Made by a program: the position numbers and the translations under genes. The notes beneath the pieces were generated by a model. That model saw only the letters and a list, made by a program, of their open reading frames with translations. It searched no databases and was not told the DNA's origin. DNA of 64,000 nt from Palsa-892 sp035555855 (GTDB lineage: Bacteria > Pseudomonadota > Alphaproteobacteria > Rhizobiales > Xanthobacteraceae), in contig DATMGD010000004.1 in NCBI GenBank assembly GCA_035555855.1, forward strand, positions 91,250 to 155,249. The letters run 5' to 3'. Shown in pieces: positions 36,649-45,869 of this stretch (position 1 is its first letter; each line of letters begins with the position of its first letter).

Positions 36649-38049
36649 GTGGCCGGCAATCCCAACGACACCAATCTCGACAATGTGCTCGCTACGCTCG
36701 ATCGCGGGCTCGATCAAAGTCTTGAGCGCCTCTACGCACTCCTGAAAATCCCGAGCGTCTCCACCGATCCGGCCTATCGCGCCGACTGCGAGAAGGCCGC
36801 GGCGTGGCTCGCACGCGATCTTTCCGATCTCGGCTTCAAGGCCGATGTCCGCCCCACCAATGGCCTGCCGATGGTGGTCGGCCATTACGATGCCGGGAGC
36901 GGCAAGCCGCACGTTCTGTTTTACGGCCACTATGATGTGCAGCCGCCGGACCCCTTGGAGATGTGGACATCGCCGCCGTTCGAGCCGTGCATGGTCGAGG
37001 AGGGCGGCATCAAGCGCATCGTTGGCCGTGGCACCGCCGATGATAAGGGTCAGCTGATGACCTTCATCGAAGCCTGCCGCGCCTATATCGCAGCCGAAGG
37101 CAAGCTGCCGCTCTCCGTCACGGTGATGCTGGAAGGCGAGGAGGAGACGGGCAGCCCGTCGCTGAAGCCGTTCCTCGACAAGCACAAGCAGGAGCTGAAA
37201 GCCGACGTCGCGCTCGTCTGCGACACCGACATGTGGGACATGACGACGCCCGCCATCACGACGATGCTGCGCGGCCTCGTGCTGGAAGAAGTCACCGTCA
37301 CCGGCCCCAATCGCGACCTGCATTCAGGCCTGTTCGGCGGCCCGGCGTTGAACCCGATCCACGCGCTCGGCCGCGTGCTCGGCCTCCTCCATAACGAGTA
37401 TGGCCGCATCGCCATTCCCGCCTTTTATGACGGCGTGAATGATCTTGCGCCCGAATTGCAATCGCAGTGGAGCCGGCTCGATTTCGACGCGCGCAAATAT
37501 CTCGGAGAGATCGGCCAGACACGGGCGGCGGGCGAGGCGAACCACAACATCCTCGAGCAGATGTGGGCACGGCCGACCTGCGATGTGAACGGCATCTGGG
37601 GCGGCTACACCGGCCCCGGCTCGAAGACGGTGATCCCGTCGAAGGCTCACGCCAAAGTGTCGTTCCGTTTGGTCAATCGCCAGAACCCTGAAAAAGTGCA
37701 GGCCGGCTTTCGCGAGTTCGTCAGGAAGCGCCTGCCGGCGGACTTCCAGGTCGAATTCCACTCGCACGGCGCGAGCCCCGCGCTGCAATTGCCGCTGTCG
37801 TCGCCCTATCTGCAAAAGGCGCGCGCCGCGCTCAAGGCCGAGTGGGACAAGGAAGCGGTGCTGAAAGGCTCAGGCGGCTCGATCCCGATCGTCGGCTCGT
37901 TCAAGCGCGACCTCGACATGGATTCGCTTCTGATCGGTTTTGGCCTCGACGACGACCGCATCCACTCGCCGAACGAGAAATACAATCTCTTGTCGTTCCA
38001 CAAGGGCGCGCGCAGCTGGGTGCGAGTGCTGGCGGAGTTGGCGCGCTAG
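36649..38049 (+). CDS. M20-family metallopeptidase (dipeptidase-like)
   Basis: A 466-residue zinc aminoacylase/dipeptidase. Metal ligands and catalytic residues are in VLFYGHYDVQPPDPLEMW (His, Asp), RGTADDKGQLMTFIEA (Asp), MLEGEEETGSPSL (Glu-Glu) and DVALVCDTD; the lid domain includes DLHSGLFGGPALNPIHAL and the end has the His of NEKYNLLSFHKG region. Members hydrolyse dipeptides or N-acyl amino acids. GTG 36649 is supported by AAAAGGA 9 bases upstream. The stop overlaps the convergent dehalogenase stop by 4 bp (CTAG). Confidence 0.93.
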   Translation: MAGNPNDTNLDNVLATLDRGLDQSLERLYALLKIPSVSTDPAYRADCEKAAAWLARDLSDLGFKADVRPTNGLPMVVGHYDAGSGKPHVLFYGHYDVQPPDPLEMWTSPPFEPCMVEEGGIKRIVGRGTADDKGQLMTFIEACRAYIAAEGKLPLSVTVMLEGEEETGSPSLKPFLDKHKQELKADVALVCDTDMWDMTTPAITTMLRGLVLEEVTVTGPNRDLHSGLFGGPALNPIHALGRVLGLLHNEYGRIAIPAFYDGVNDLAPELQSQWSRLDFDARKYLGEIGQTRAAGEANHNILEQMWARPTCDVNGIWGGYTGPGSKTVIPSKAHAKVSFRLVNRQNPEKVQAGFREFVRKRLPADFQVEFHSHGASPALQLPLSSPYLQKARAALKAEWDKEAVLKGSGGSIPIVGSFKRDLDMDSLLIGFGLDDDRIHSPNEKYNLLSFHKGARSWVRVLAELAR

Positions 38050-38711
38050 ATGCCCGCGCCTTCGACTTCGCTTAAACTCTTCACCACCTTCACCGGTTGA
38101 AAATCGGGATATTCATCCGGGTTGCCGGCACGATTGACCCAGATCGGCTTGAAACCGAAATTCGCCGAGCCCGCGACATCCCAGCGGTTTGACGAGACGA
38201 AGGCGATGTCGGAAGCGGCGACGCCGAGTTTGTCGACCGCAATCTGATAGACCGCGCGCCCCGGCTTGAAGCTTTTGACCTCGTCGACCGAGAGCACGAA
38301 ATCGAGCACGTCGGTGAAGCGAGCGGCTTCGACCGCGCTTTGCAGCATGTCGGTCGAGCCGTTCGACAGGATTGCCGTCTTGACGCCGCGCTTGCGCAAG
38401 GCTTCGAGGCAGGGCCGCGCGTCAGCATAGGCGCCAAGCTCCTTGTAGGCGGCGAGCAGCGCGGGCTTGAGCGCGCGATCGACTTTCGGAAATTTCGCGA
38501 AACAGAAATCAAGCGCGCGTTCGGTCAGAGTCCAGAACGGCACATAGTGTCCGAGCAACGATTGGGTCCAGGTGTATTCGATCTGTTTGACCCGCCACAG
38601 CTCCGAGAAGGCAGCGGCATCCGCGCCGACCTTGTCGCGATGCTGGCCGATGGCGGCGTGAACGTCGAGCAGGGTGCCATAGGCGTCGAAGACATAAGCG
38701 CGGGCGGACAT
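38046..38711 (-). CDS. Type II haloacid dehalogenase (L-2-haloacid dehalogenase family)
   Basis: A 221-residue HAD protein. The nucleophile motif is AYVFDAYGTLLDVHAA; LSNGSTDML supplies the Ser/Asn region, SFKPGRAVYQIA the Lys and Tyr, and FVSSNRWDVAGSANFGFKPIWVNR the Asn and Asp. These residues are characteristic of L-2-haloacid dehalogenases, which hydrolyse 2-haloacids to D-2-hydroxyacids; many genomic homologues are untested phosphatases. ATG 38711 has AAGGAGAGATC upstream. Substrate not determinable. Confidence 0.92.
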   Translation of the reverse strand: MSARAYVFDAYGTLLDVHAAIGQHRDKVGADAAAFSELWRVKQIEYTWTQSLLGHYVPFWTLTERALDFCFAKFPKVDRALKPALLAAYKELGAYADARPCLEALRKRGVKTAILSNGSTDMLQSAVEAARFTDVLDFVLSVDEVKSFKPGRAVYQIAVDKLGVAASDIAFVSSNRWDVAGSANFGFKPIWVNRAGNPDEYPDFQPVKVVKSLSEVEGAGI

Positions 38712-38833
38712 GATCTCTCCTTAAAAAGCACTTCTGTGTTTGTCCGAATGTGACAGACGCCAGCGGATGCGCCAACCGTGTGGCACGCATGGCCGCATGC
38801 AGTGAGCGCCGGGCTGCCGTCCAACGAAGACCT

Positions 38834-38946
38834 TACCCTGAGGGGGCACGCGCAATGCTTGCGCGCGCCGTCTCGAAGGGTCTGTCCGGGATGCACGGCT
38901 TCATCCTTCGAGACGCCTTCGCTTCGCTCGGCTCCTTGGGATGAGG
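38834..38946. repeat. Imperfect inverted repeat with CGTCTCGAAGG cores (REP-like intergenic element)
   Basis: Two arms face each other: one runs from TACCCTGAGGG to GTCTCGAAGGGT (38834-38882), the other from CATCCTTCGAGACG to CCTTGGGATGAGG (38902-38946). Read on opposite strands, both show a CCTGAGG/CCCAAGG end, a GC-rich centre and a GTCTCGAAGG end. Elements of this design are common between genes in Bradyrhizobium-like genomes, as far as I recall. Copy number cannot be tested in one window. Confidence 0.55.
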
Positions 38947-38989
38947 ATAGCATCTCGCTTGACATTTTCTGTATTAGGATTATATTCAT

Positions 38990-39480
38990 TCTGCTTAGCC
39001 CACGAGGGGCATGTCTGCAGACGTGCTTGCATGCGGGCGAAGCCGGCGCTCGCTGATGAGGCTCGTAACCTCATTACCGGGACGCCCCAGGTAACCGTCC
39101 GCGGGTAATAGAGGCCCGCTGCCTTCGAGGCTGGACGTGGTACCGGTTTGGGCGGGGAGATCCCGTCCGCGGCACGCTTGCGGTGCCTTGCGTGAGGCGG
39201 TGACGCCTCGCAAAAGGCCGCCACCGAGGCCGCTTCTTGACCGGTACCCGGAAGTGCGGTCCCCGGGCGAAAAGCCGCCGAAAGAATGGGTTTGCGCGAA
39301 CTGCGTAAACTTGTTCGCGCCGGAGCGCCGCAAAGCGCCCGCTTCCTCCGCAAGGAGGAAGTCACGAAGGCCCGTTTGCGCCAAGCGGCGCTCCGGTCCC
39401 TCCGCGCCTGGCGATTGCGCCATTCGCGGAAAAAGAAAGAATACTCCGGATGCAGGAAACTGCAGGTGCGGAGCTAAAGG
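38990..39480. other. Gene-free region with strong RNA/DNA secondary structure
   Basis: No credible gene: the open frames have atypical, Arg-rich compositions. The region is full of hairpins: TGAGG/CCTCA at ~39056-39076; GGTACCGGT at ~39140 matched by ACCGGTACC at ~39240, enclosing GAGGCG-gtga-CGCCTC; and GGAGCGCCGC (39322-39331) matched by GCGGCGCTCC (39385-39394), enclosing the perfect hairpin CTTCCTCC-gcaa-GGAGGAAG (39342-39361). It could be a dispersed repeat or a structured RNA. I could not fit it to RNase P, SRP, tmRNA or 6S RNA. Confidence 0.4.
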
Positions 39481-39493
39481 CGTTGGTTCGCCG

Positions 39494-41215
39494 TTATTCG
39501 TGCCAGAACGTATTGGCCTTGTGCCCGGCGCTCGCGATGTCGGTCGTGATCGGCGGCTCTGGCACCCAGGTCGTGACGTAATGGCGGCCACGCAGGTCAT
39601 AGGCGCGCGCGAACACGACGCCTTCGCGTCCGGCTTCGGCGAGCACCGGCGCGTCGAGTTGCGCGCAATAGAACGTGCCGAGAGAAATCGCGAAATCGGC
39701 GCCGGTGGCGTCGATGCTCGCCACGAAATGCGGCCCAAGCTCGATCGTGGCGCTCGTTGGCGGCCCGCAGACGGCGACACGCCACTTGCGGTCTTCCGGC
39801 CAGTGTTCCCGTCTCAGCCGTTCGATCATCTGGCTCGCGACTTCCTTGAAGCCGAGGCCCCAGTAGTCGGTCATGTAGCGTTGCGAGGCGCGCTGCATGC
39901 CGCCGGCGGCATGATTGAAGAGGGCGTATTGATAGGGGTGGATGCGGGCGAGGTCGACCGTCGTCCAGCCGATCAGCGCAATGAAGATCGCCGCGGCGCT
40001 CGTCGCCAGTCCGAAGCGGTATTGCTTCAGCAGCCCATAGCTGTAAGCCGCCGCAAGTCCGCCGAGCACGGCGAAGGCGGGCGAAACGAACAGGAAGTGC
40101 CGCATGCCGTTATAAAGCACCGGCTTGGTGGCGACCGCGAGCAGGATCGGCAGCACGGCCGCCGATACGACGAGCATCAGTTGCGCTCGCCGCTGCGGCG
40201 AAAGCCCGCCGCGCAGCGAAGCGACGGTCGCACCGGCCGCGCCCGCAAGCCCGAGCCCGATGAAGATCTCGGGGAATTTCAGGAAGCACAGCTTCGGCAA
40301 ATAAGTCCGCGGCATGTCGAGGATCGGCGTCGGAACGCCGTCATACATCTCGCGCCACGGCTTCTCCCAAAAATGCGAGAAATATTCGAGCGCGTTGATC
40401 GGGTTGAGGGGCGCGCGCACCGACCACGGCCAGATCAGACCCATCACGATGTAAGCGAGCGGCAGCGCGAGCGCGAGCCAGCCGCAAAAACCGACTGCAC
40501 GCGTGAGTGCGGGACGCAGACCCTGCTGGCGCCATTCGCCTGCGATCAGAAACAGAAAAGCGATGCCGGCGAACGCCACCGCGATCAGTCCGATGACGCG
40601 GGTGCCGATGGTAAGGCCGAGCGCAAGCGCGAAGATCAGGATCGTCGAAGCGCGCGGCTTCGGGTATTCGTCGAAGGCGCGCACCAGGGAATAGATCAGA
40701 AAGATCATCGCCACCGCGAACGGCGTGTCCTTGGCGTTGACGAACATGTGGCCGTAGTAGGGGGCGGCTGTCGCGATCAGTAAAAGTGCGGCAAGGCCGG
40801 CGAGCGGACCGGATTCCGTGCCGCCAGATTCTGCGCTGCCAAATCCTGCGCTACCAAGACGGCGCGCCGTTCGCCACACCACCACCATGCCGAGAATGCC
40901 GACGACCGCGCCCAGAAGCCGGCGGGTGTCGAACATATTGAACGGCAAAACCTTGCCGAGCAGCGTCGCGGCTATGTCGAAGCCGCCGCCGTAGTAGTGC
41001 AGGTTGACGAAGTGGAAGGCGCGAAGATCGGTGAAGCCGGAGAGGTAATACGAGTAAAGCATCTCGCCGTATTGCGAGTGCGAGTAGTCGTCCCAGCCGA
41101 GGCCATAGTCGCGGAAGGTAAAAAGCGCGATGACGGAAACGACGCAAAGAACCGCGCAGGCCGCAAGGTCTAGCGGCGCGGCTTCAAAACGCGCGAAGCG
41201 ACGGAACGTACGCAT
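39494..41215 (-). CDS. GT39/ArnT-like membrane glycosyltransferase (GT-C fold)
   Basis: A 573-residue inner-membrane protein with about 10-12 hydrophobic helices and a C-terminal soluble part. The first periplasmic loop carries FRDYGLGWDDYSHSQYGEMLYSYY, the acidic D-D motif of GT-C enzymes that use polyprenyl-phosphate sugars (PMT/ArnT/GT39). GYYGHMFVNAKDTPFAV, near residue 160-175, matches the region conserved in GT39-like proteins. The acceptor (lipid A, protein or glycan) is unknown. ATG 41215 (MRTFRRFARFEAAPL); an in-frame start at 41251 is less likely. Single gene downstream of a striking palindrome. Confidence 0.82.
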   Translation of the reverse strand: MRTFRRFARFEAAPLDLAACAVLCVVSVIALFTFRDYGLGWDDYSHSQYGEMLYSYYLSGFTDLRAFHFVNLHYYGGGFDIAATLLGKVLPFNMFDTRRLLGAVVGILGMVVVWRTARRLGSAGFGSAESGGTESGPLAGLAALLLIATAAPYYGHMFVNAKDTPFAVAMIFLIYSLVRAFDEYPKPRASTILIFALALGLTIGTRVIGLIAVAFAGIAFLFLIAGEWRQQGLRPALTRAVGFCGWLALALPLAYIVMGLIWPWSVRAPLNPINALEYFSHFWEKPWREMYDGVPTPILDMPRTYLPKLCFLKFPEIFIGLGLAGAAGATVASLRGGLSPQRRAQLMLVVSAAVLPILLAVATKPVLYNGMRHFLFVSPAFAVLGGLAAAYSYGLLKQYRFGLATSAAAIFIALIGWTTVDLARIHPYQYALFNHAAGGMQRASQRYMTDYWGLGFKEVASQMIERLRREHWPEDRKWRVAVCGPPTSATIELGPHFVASIDATGADFAISLGTFYCAQLDAPVLAEAGREGVVFARAYDLRGRHYVTTWVPEPPITTDIASAGHKANTFWHE

Positions 41216-41336
41216 GCAGGTAGTCGATAACCCCGAACCGCGGCTTATCACGGATGCCTATCGTCTGCCGCTCGGCGATGGCGCTTTCTTAGGCACAATT
41301 TGGGGCAGGATTTGTGCTTGCCGCAAGGGGGAACCC

Positions 41337-41367
41337 ATGCAGCGCAATAATATTTATTGCGCTGCAT
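41337..41367. repeat. Perfect 14-bp palindrome with 3-nt centre
   Basis: ATGCAGCGCAATAA, TAT, then the exact reverse complement of the first arm (31 bp in all). It lies between the end of sodB (88 bp away) and the start of the GT39-like gene (122 bp away). There is no T-tract on either side, so an intrinsic terminator is unlikely. An operator for a dimeric regulator or an RNA stem in the leader of the GT39-like gene fits better. Confidence 0.6.
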
Positions 41368-41454
41368 GATCAGTCGTTTAGAGCCTCTGGAACAGGCGGG
41401 TTAAGCTGTCCGCCGGTCCTTAGTATGGCTTTATCTTGCGCTTTTTAGTTGCGC

Positions 41455-42051
41455 CTATTTGGCCTTGGCGGCGAGTTCCGCGACGTATTCCCAATTCACC
41501 AGGTTCTCGACGAACGCTTTGAGATAGTCGGGACGGCGGTTGCGATAGTCGATGTAATAGGAGTGCTCCCAGACATCGACGCCGAGGATCGGCGTCGCGC
41601 CGTGCACGAGCGGGCTTTCGCCGTTCGCGGTCTTGCTGACGATGACCTTGCCGTCCTTGATCGCGAGCCATGCCCAGCCCGAGCCGAACTGCGTGGTGCC
41701 GGCCTGGATGAATTCTTCCTTCATCTTTTCGACCGAGCCGAGATCCGAGACGATGCGCTTTTCGAGCTCGCCCGGAATCTTGCCGCCGCCTTTGGGTTTC
41801 ATCCATTTCCAGAAATGCAAATGGTTGTAGTGCTGGCCGGCGTTGTTGAAGAGGCCGGGGTTTTTTCCAAAGGAACCTTTGACGATTTCTTCCAGGGACT
41901 TGCCTTCGAGGCCGCTGCCCTTCAGAAGATTGTTGCCGTTATTGACGTAGGCGAGGTGATGCTTGTCGTGATGATACTCGAGGGTCTCTTTCGACATGTA
42001 CGGCGCTAGCGCGTCATGCGAGTAGGGCAAATCGGGCAACGTGAAAGACAT
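41455..42051 (-). CDS. sodB: Superoxide dismutase (Fe/Mn type)
   Basis: A 198-residue enzyme that dismutes superoxide. Metal ligands lie in LEYHHDKHHLAYVNN (His), NNAGQHYNHLHFWKWM (His), VDVWEHSYYIDYRNRRPDYLKAF (Asp, His). Residue patterns FGSGWAWLAI and the GQHYNHLHFW segment suggest an iron or cambialistic form. ATG 42051 gives MSFTLPDLPYSHDALAPYMS, the normal N-terminus; the frame extends to 42168 without support. AGGAGC lies upstream. No signal peptide, so cytosolic. Confidence 0.96.
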   Translation of the reverse strand: MSFTLPDLPYSHDALAPYMSKETLEYHHDKHHLAYVNNGNNLLKGSGLEGKSLEEIVKGSFGKNPGLFNNAGQHYNHLHFWKWMKPKGGGKIPGELEKRIVSDLGSVEKMKEEFIQAGTTQFGSGWAWLAIKDGKVIVSKTANGESPLVHGATPILGVDVWEHSYYIDYRNRRPDYLKAFVENLVNWEYVAELAAKAK

Positions 42052-42275
42052 GGTAGTAAGCTCCTCTTTAACGCCAGTGTTGGCTGTGGCCCCCGCGTAC
42101 GGCGTTTCACCCGACGGCTGGCCGGAAAGGCATAACGGCAAATTACGCTTCTCGTCCTTCGCGCACAACCCGAACCGTTGATTCTCTTAGGTTTGGCTGG
42201 TTTGCAAAGGAACGAAGTGTGGGTGAAGATCGTTATCTTGGGTTTGTCTATCGTTTTTCGTTTTTGCGAGAGCGT

Positions 42276-43115
42276 ATGCCACAGGCACTCATCGTTTTAG
42301 GTTTTATCCTTGCGCTGGCGGGAATTGGTTCGATTGCAGCCGGTGCGCCTTCCTGGATTCTCGGCCTTGGCCTCGGTACCGCGCTGATCCAGAGCGGTGC
42401 GGTGGGACTGGTCGGCGGCTTTCTGCTGGTTGGTATCGGCTTTGTCCTGCGCGCGCTGCGCGAGCTGTCCGACCGCATCGACATGCTGGCGGCTTCGGGC
42501 GAAGTCGTAGTCGAAAGCGCCGCGCCGCCCGCGCGCGCGGCTGCGGCGCCTGCACCGACGCCACCCGCGCCCCGTGCACCGGCGGCAAGGCGTGAGGCAC
42601 TACCTCCGCCTCCCGCCCGGCGCGAACCGCCGCCGCTCGGCCGTGATCTGGCGGGCCGCGAAGAAATGAAAGAAGCCGCGCAGCTCGATCGCGCGGGCGA
42701 AGAAGTGCTCAATCCTGAACGCAACCGGTCGCGCTCGCGTTTCGGCGAGCCGGAAGCGCCGCGCACCGAAGCGCGCGATCCGCGCATGCCGCCGCGTCCG
42801 GCAACGCCGGCAGAACGCGCCCGCGAGCGCCTGCGTTCCACTGTCGAGCGCCAGCCCTCCTATGAGGACGACTACGCCGACACGCCGCCGTCACCCCCCG
42901 CGCGCAGCAGCAACACCGGCGCGGGCCAATCAAACACCGTCGTCCGCTCCGGCATTATCGGCGGCATGGCCTATACGCTCTATACCGACGGCTCGATCGA
43001 AGCCGAACTGCCGATCGGCACCGTTCGCTTCGCCTCGATCGAGGAGTTGCAGGAGCACGTCAACCAGACCGCCGACGACGCCGATGTCGATTTCGGCGCG
43101 CCGCGGTCGCGTTAA
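42276..43115 (+). CDS. Membrane protein with disordered Pro/Arg-rich linker and conserved C-terminal domain
   Basis: A ~279-residue protein with two N-terminal hydrophobic helices (PQALIVLGFILALAGIGSIAAGAPSW and TALIQSGAVGLVGGFLLVGIGFVLRAL). These are followed by about 150 residues rich in Pro, Ala, Arg and Glu, and a compact C-terminus (SGIIGGMAYTLYTDGSIEAELPIGTVRFASIEELQEHVNQ). The C-terminal TLYTDGSIEAELPIGTVRFASIEEL stretch recurs in Hyphomicrobiales membrane proteins of unknown function. ATG 42276 is used; GTG 42219 with AGGAACGA upstream would add 19 residues and is a real alternative. Confidence 0.75.
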   Translation: MPQALIVLGFILALAGIGSIAAGAPSWILGLGLGTALIQSGAVGLVGGFLLVGIGFVLRALRELSDRIDMLAASGEVVVESAAPPARAAAAPAPTPPAPRAPAARREALPPPPARREPPPLGRDLAGREEMKEAAQLDRAGEEVLNPERNRSRSRFGEPEAPRTEARDPRMPPRPATPAERARERLRSTVERQPSYEDDYADTPPSPPARSSNTGAGQSNTVVRSGIIGGMAYTLYTDGSIEAELPIGTVRFASIEELQEHVNQTADDADVDFGAPRSR

Positions 43116-43118
43116 GCT

Positions 43119-45287
43119 TTATGCGACGCCGGTTGTTTTGAGCGCGAAGGCGTAAGTCAGCGCGACTTCCTCAAGTCTGTCGAAACGCCCCGCCGCACCG
43201 CCGTGGCCGGCGTCCATATTGGTGCGCAGGTAAAGCGGATTGCTGTCGGTTTTCTTCGCCCGCAGCTTTGCCACCCACTTCGCGGGCTCCCAATAGGTGA
43301 CGCGCGGATCGGTGAGGCCGGCGAGCACGAGCATCGCGGGATAATTCTGCGCCGTCACGTTGTCGTAGGGCGAATAGCTCTGGATACGCCGGAAGGCTTC
43401 GGCATCAAGGATCGGGTTACCCCACTCGAACCATTCGGGCGGCGTGAGCGGCAGCGTGTCGTCGAGGATCGTATTGAGGACATCGACGAAGGGAACTTCG
43501 GCGATCACGCCCTTGAACAGATCCGGCCGGAGATTAGCGACCGCGCCCATGAGGAGACCGCCGGCCGAGCCGCCTTGCGCGACGAGGCGGTCACGCGAAG
43601 TGAACCTCATCTTGCAGAGGTGCTCGGCTGCCGCGATGAAATCGGTGAAGGAATTCTTTTTGTTCGCGAGCTTGCCCTCGCGATACCAGCGCCAGCCTTT
43701 TTCGGTGCCGCCGCGGATATGCGCGATCGCATAGACGAAGCCGCGATCGACGAGCGAAAGGCGATTGCTGCTGAACGAAGCCGGCATTGAAATGCCATAG
43801 GCCCCGTAGCCGTAGAGCAGGCAGGGCGCCATGCCGTTTCGCGGCAGCTTGCGCAGATGCAAGAGCGAAATCGGGATCGTCTCGCCGTCCGGCGCCTGTG
43901 CGAAGATGCGGCGCGTGACGTAGCGCTTGGGATCATGACCGGAGGGCACTTCTTGGCGCTTGCGCAATTCGCGTGTTCGCTTGCGCATGTCGTAATCCCA
44001 GACCTCGCTCGGCGTCGTCATCGAGGAATAGGAGAAGCGCAGGTTGTCGGTTGCGAATTCGTAGCCGTCGCTCATGCCGAGCGAATAGGCTTCTTCCGGG
44101 AAGGCGATCTCGTGCTCTTCATTTGTCGCCACCTCGCGGATCACGATGCGCGGCAGGCCTTCGCTACGCTCGAGACGAACTAGCCAATCGCGGAGCAGCA
44201 TGATGTCGAGGATCATGACGCCCGGGCGATGCGGAACGAAATCCCGCCAGTTTGCGCGGCCGGGCGTTTGCAGCGGCGCGAGCATGAGCTTGAAGTCTTC
44301 GCTGTCGTCGGCATTGGTCAGGATGACGATCTTGGCTTCGCCTGCAAGCGACGGGTGATGCTCGATATTGTAGCGGACGCCGACCTTGCGCGGCTCGATC
44401 AGCATGGGTTTCGCGAGCGGCTTGTCGAGATCGAGCAGGCTGATCTCGGAGGTCTCGCTGTCGCCGCAGGAGATCGCGCCGTAGCGTCCGGCCTGCAGCT
44501 TGCCGACATTGACGAAGAAGCCCTTGTCGGCTTCGCGATAGATCAGCTTGTCGGCGCTCTGCGGCGTACCGATCGTGTGAAAGAAAACCTTCTCCGGGCG
44601 GTGGTCGCTGTTGAGCCAGACGTAAAAGAAGCCGCGGCTGTCATTGGCCCAGACTACGCCGCCGGTGGTGTCGCGAATCTCGTCGGCAAGATCCTTGCCG
44701 GCTGAAAGATCGCGAAGGCGGATTTTGTTGAATTCCGAGCCGGCATCGTCGACCGACCATGCGAGCAGCTTGTGATCGGGCGAATGGTCGGTCCCGCCGA
44801 GATGAAAATAGGCGTGGCCTTTCGCCAGCTTGTCGGAATCGAGCAGGATTTCCTCGCGGCCGCCGCCGCTCGGTATGCGGCAGATCAGCGGGTGCTGGCC
44901 GCCTTTGCGGTAGCGCGCGAAATAAGCGTAGGCGCCGTCGCGGGCAGGGACCGAGGCATCGTTTTCCTTGATGCGGCCGCGCATCTCCTGCTGCAGGAGT
45001 TTTCGCAATTTTGCGGATTGCTTGAACGCCGCGGCGGCGTAGCGGTTCTCCGCTTCGAGATAGGTGCGGATCTTGCGATCGAGCTTCGAGGGATCGCGAA
45101 CGACATCGCGCCAGTTCGGATCGCGCAGCCAGGCGTAGTCATCGGAAAGCACTACGCCGTGAACGGTACGCGAGAGCATGGAAGCCGCCGCACGGGGCGG
45201 CGACTTCGTCCCCGTGCGGCGCTTTGGTGTACTTTTCGTTTTGCGCGGCTTTGCCTTCGAGCTGCGCTTTTTCGGCTTAGGCGCCAT
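43119..45287 (-). CDS. ptrB: Oligopeptidase B (S9A prolyl oligopeptidase family)
   Basis: A 722-residue serine peptidase cutting short peptides after basic residues. The N-terminal beta-propeller begins VHGVVLSDDYAWLRDPNWRDVVRDPS; the C-terminal hydrolase domain has CLLYGYGAYGISMPASFSSNRLSLVDRGFVYAIAHIRGG, the nucleophile in VAQGGSAGGLLMGAVANLRPDLFKGVIAEVPFVDVLNTI, and the His in TNMDAGHGGAAGRFD. The Lys/Arg-rich first ~30 residues are an extension. Its start overlaps the end of msrB by 11 bp. Confidence 0.95.
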   Translation of the reverse strand: MAPKPKKRSSKAKPRKTKSTPKRRTGTKSPPRAAASMLSRTVHGVVLSDDYAWLRDPNWRDVVRDPSKLDRKIRTYLEAENRYAAAAFKQSAKLRKLLQQEMRGRIKENDASVPARDGAYAYFARYRKGGQHPLICRIPSGGGREEILLDSDKLAKGHAYFHLGGTDHSPDHKLLAWSVDDAGSEFNKIRLRDLSAGKDLADEIRDTTGGVVWANDSRGFFYVWLNSDHRPEKVFFHTIGTPQSADKLIYREADKGFFVNVGKLQAGRYGAISCGDSETSEISLLDLDKPLAKPMLIEPRKVGVRYNIEHHPSLAGEAKIVILTNADDSEDFKLMLAPLQTPGRANWRDFVPHRPGVMILDIMLLRDWLVRLERSEGLPRIVIREVATNEEHEIAFPEEAYSLGMSDGYEFATDNLRFSYSSMTTPSEVWDYDMRKRTRELRKRQEVPSGHDPKRYVTRRIFAQAPDGETIPISLLHLRKLPRNGMAPCLLYGYGAYGISMPASFSSNRLSLVDRGFVYAIAHIRGGTEKGWRWYREGKLANKKNSFTDFIAAAEHLCKMRFTSRDRLVAQGGSAGGLLMGAVANLRPDLFKGVIAEVPFVDVLNTILDDTLPLTPPEWFEWGNPILDAEAFRRIQSYSPYDNVTAQNYPAMLVLAGLTDPRVTYWEPAKWVAKLRAKKTDSNPLYLRTNMDAGHGGAAGRFDRLEEVALTYAFALKTTGVA

Positions 45288-45747
45288 CCTTGCCCTCGCT
45301 GGGCTTCAGCTTGAGGGCAGTGCCGTTCATGCAGTAGCGCAGCCCGGTGATTTTCGGGCCATCATCGAAAACATGTCCGAGATGCGCTTCGCATGCCGCG
45401 CAGCGCACTTCGGTCCGGCGCATGCCGTGCGACGAGTCGGTGTGCTCCTCGACCGCCTGTTTCGACAGCGGTGCGTAGAAGCTCGGCCAACCCGAGCGCG
45501 AGTCATATTTGGTGTCGGAATCAAACAGCGGGTTGCCGCAGCTGATGCAGACATAGGTGCCCTTGCGCTTCTCGTTGAGATAAGGGCCGGTGAACGGCGG
45601 CTCGGTGCCGTGCTGGCGGGTGACGTGATATTCCTGCGGAGTGAGCAAGGAGCGCCACTCGGCATCGCTTTTGATCACTTTTGCAGGCGGGTTTTTAGCA
45701 GGCGCGCTATCGGCGGGCGGATTGCTGGCAGGGCGGTTGTTATTCAT
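45277..45747 (-). CDS. msrB: Peptide-methionine (R)-S-oxide reductase
   Basis: A 156-residue enzyme that repairs R-methionine sulfoxide. The zinc sites are YVCISCGNPLFDS and VRCAACEAHLGHVF; the catalytic Cys is in GLRYCMNGTALKL, and SGWPSFYAPL is the family motif. A Pro/Ala-rich 25-residue N-terminal extension follows the ATG at 45747 (AGGAGAAAAAC upstream), with no clear signal peptide. Probably co-transcribed with ptrB, with which it overlaps. Confidence 0.96.
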   Translation of the reverse strand: MNNNRPASNPPADSAPAKNPPAKVIKSDAEWRSLLTPQEYHVTRQHGTEPPFTGPYLNEKRKGTYVCISCGNPLFDSDTKYDSRSGWPSFYAPLSKQAVEEHTDSSHGMRRTEVRCAACEAHLGHVFDDGPKITGLRYCMNGTALKLKPSEGKDGA

Positions 45748-45869
45748 TGTTTTTCTCCTGAACGATCGGCCCGACAAAAATAAGAATTCGTCCACTCGCC
45801 AGCAAGGCGAGTTTGCGCACGACATTGTGAGAAGCACGTAACATGGAGGTTACGGGATTGTCCGCCGTT

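Noticed and set aside
38990..39480. RNase P, tmRNA, SRP or 6S RNA gene
   Set aside because: Characteristic conserved strings (for example GAGGAAAGTCCGG, ACAGAAA-type or a TPsiC-like GTTCGA arm) were not found.
39137..40783. A 548-residue plus-strand frame over the structured region and the GT39-like gene
   Set aside because: Highly charged, His/Arg-rich translation with no fold; opposite the membrane protein, which has clear helices.
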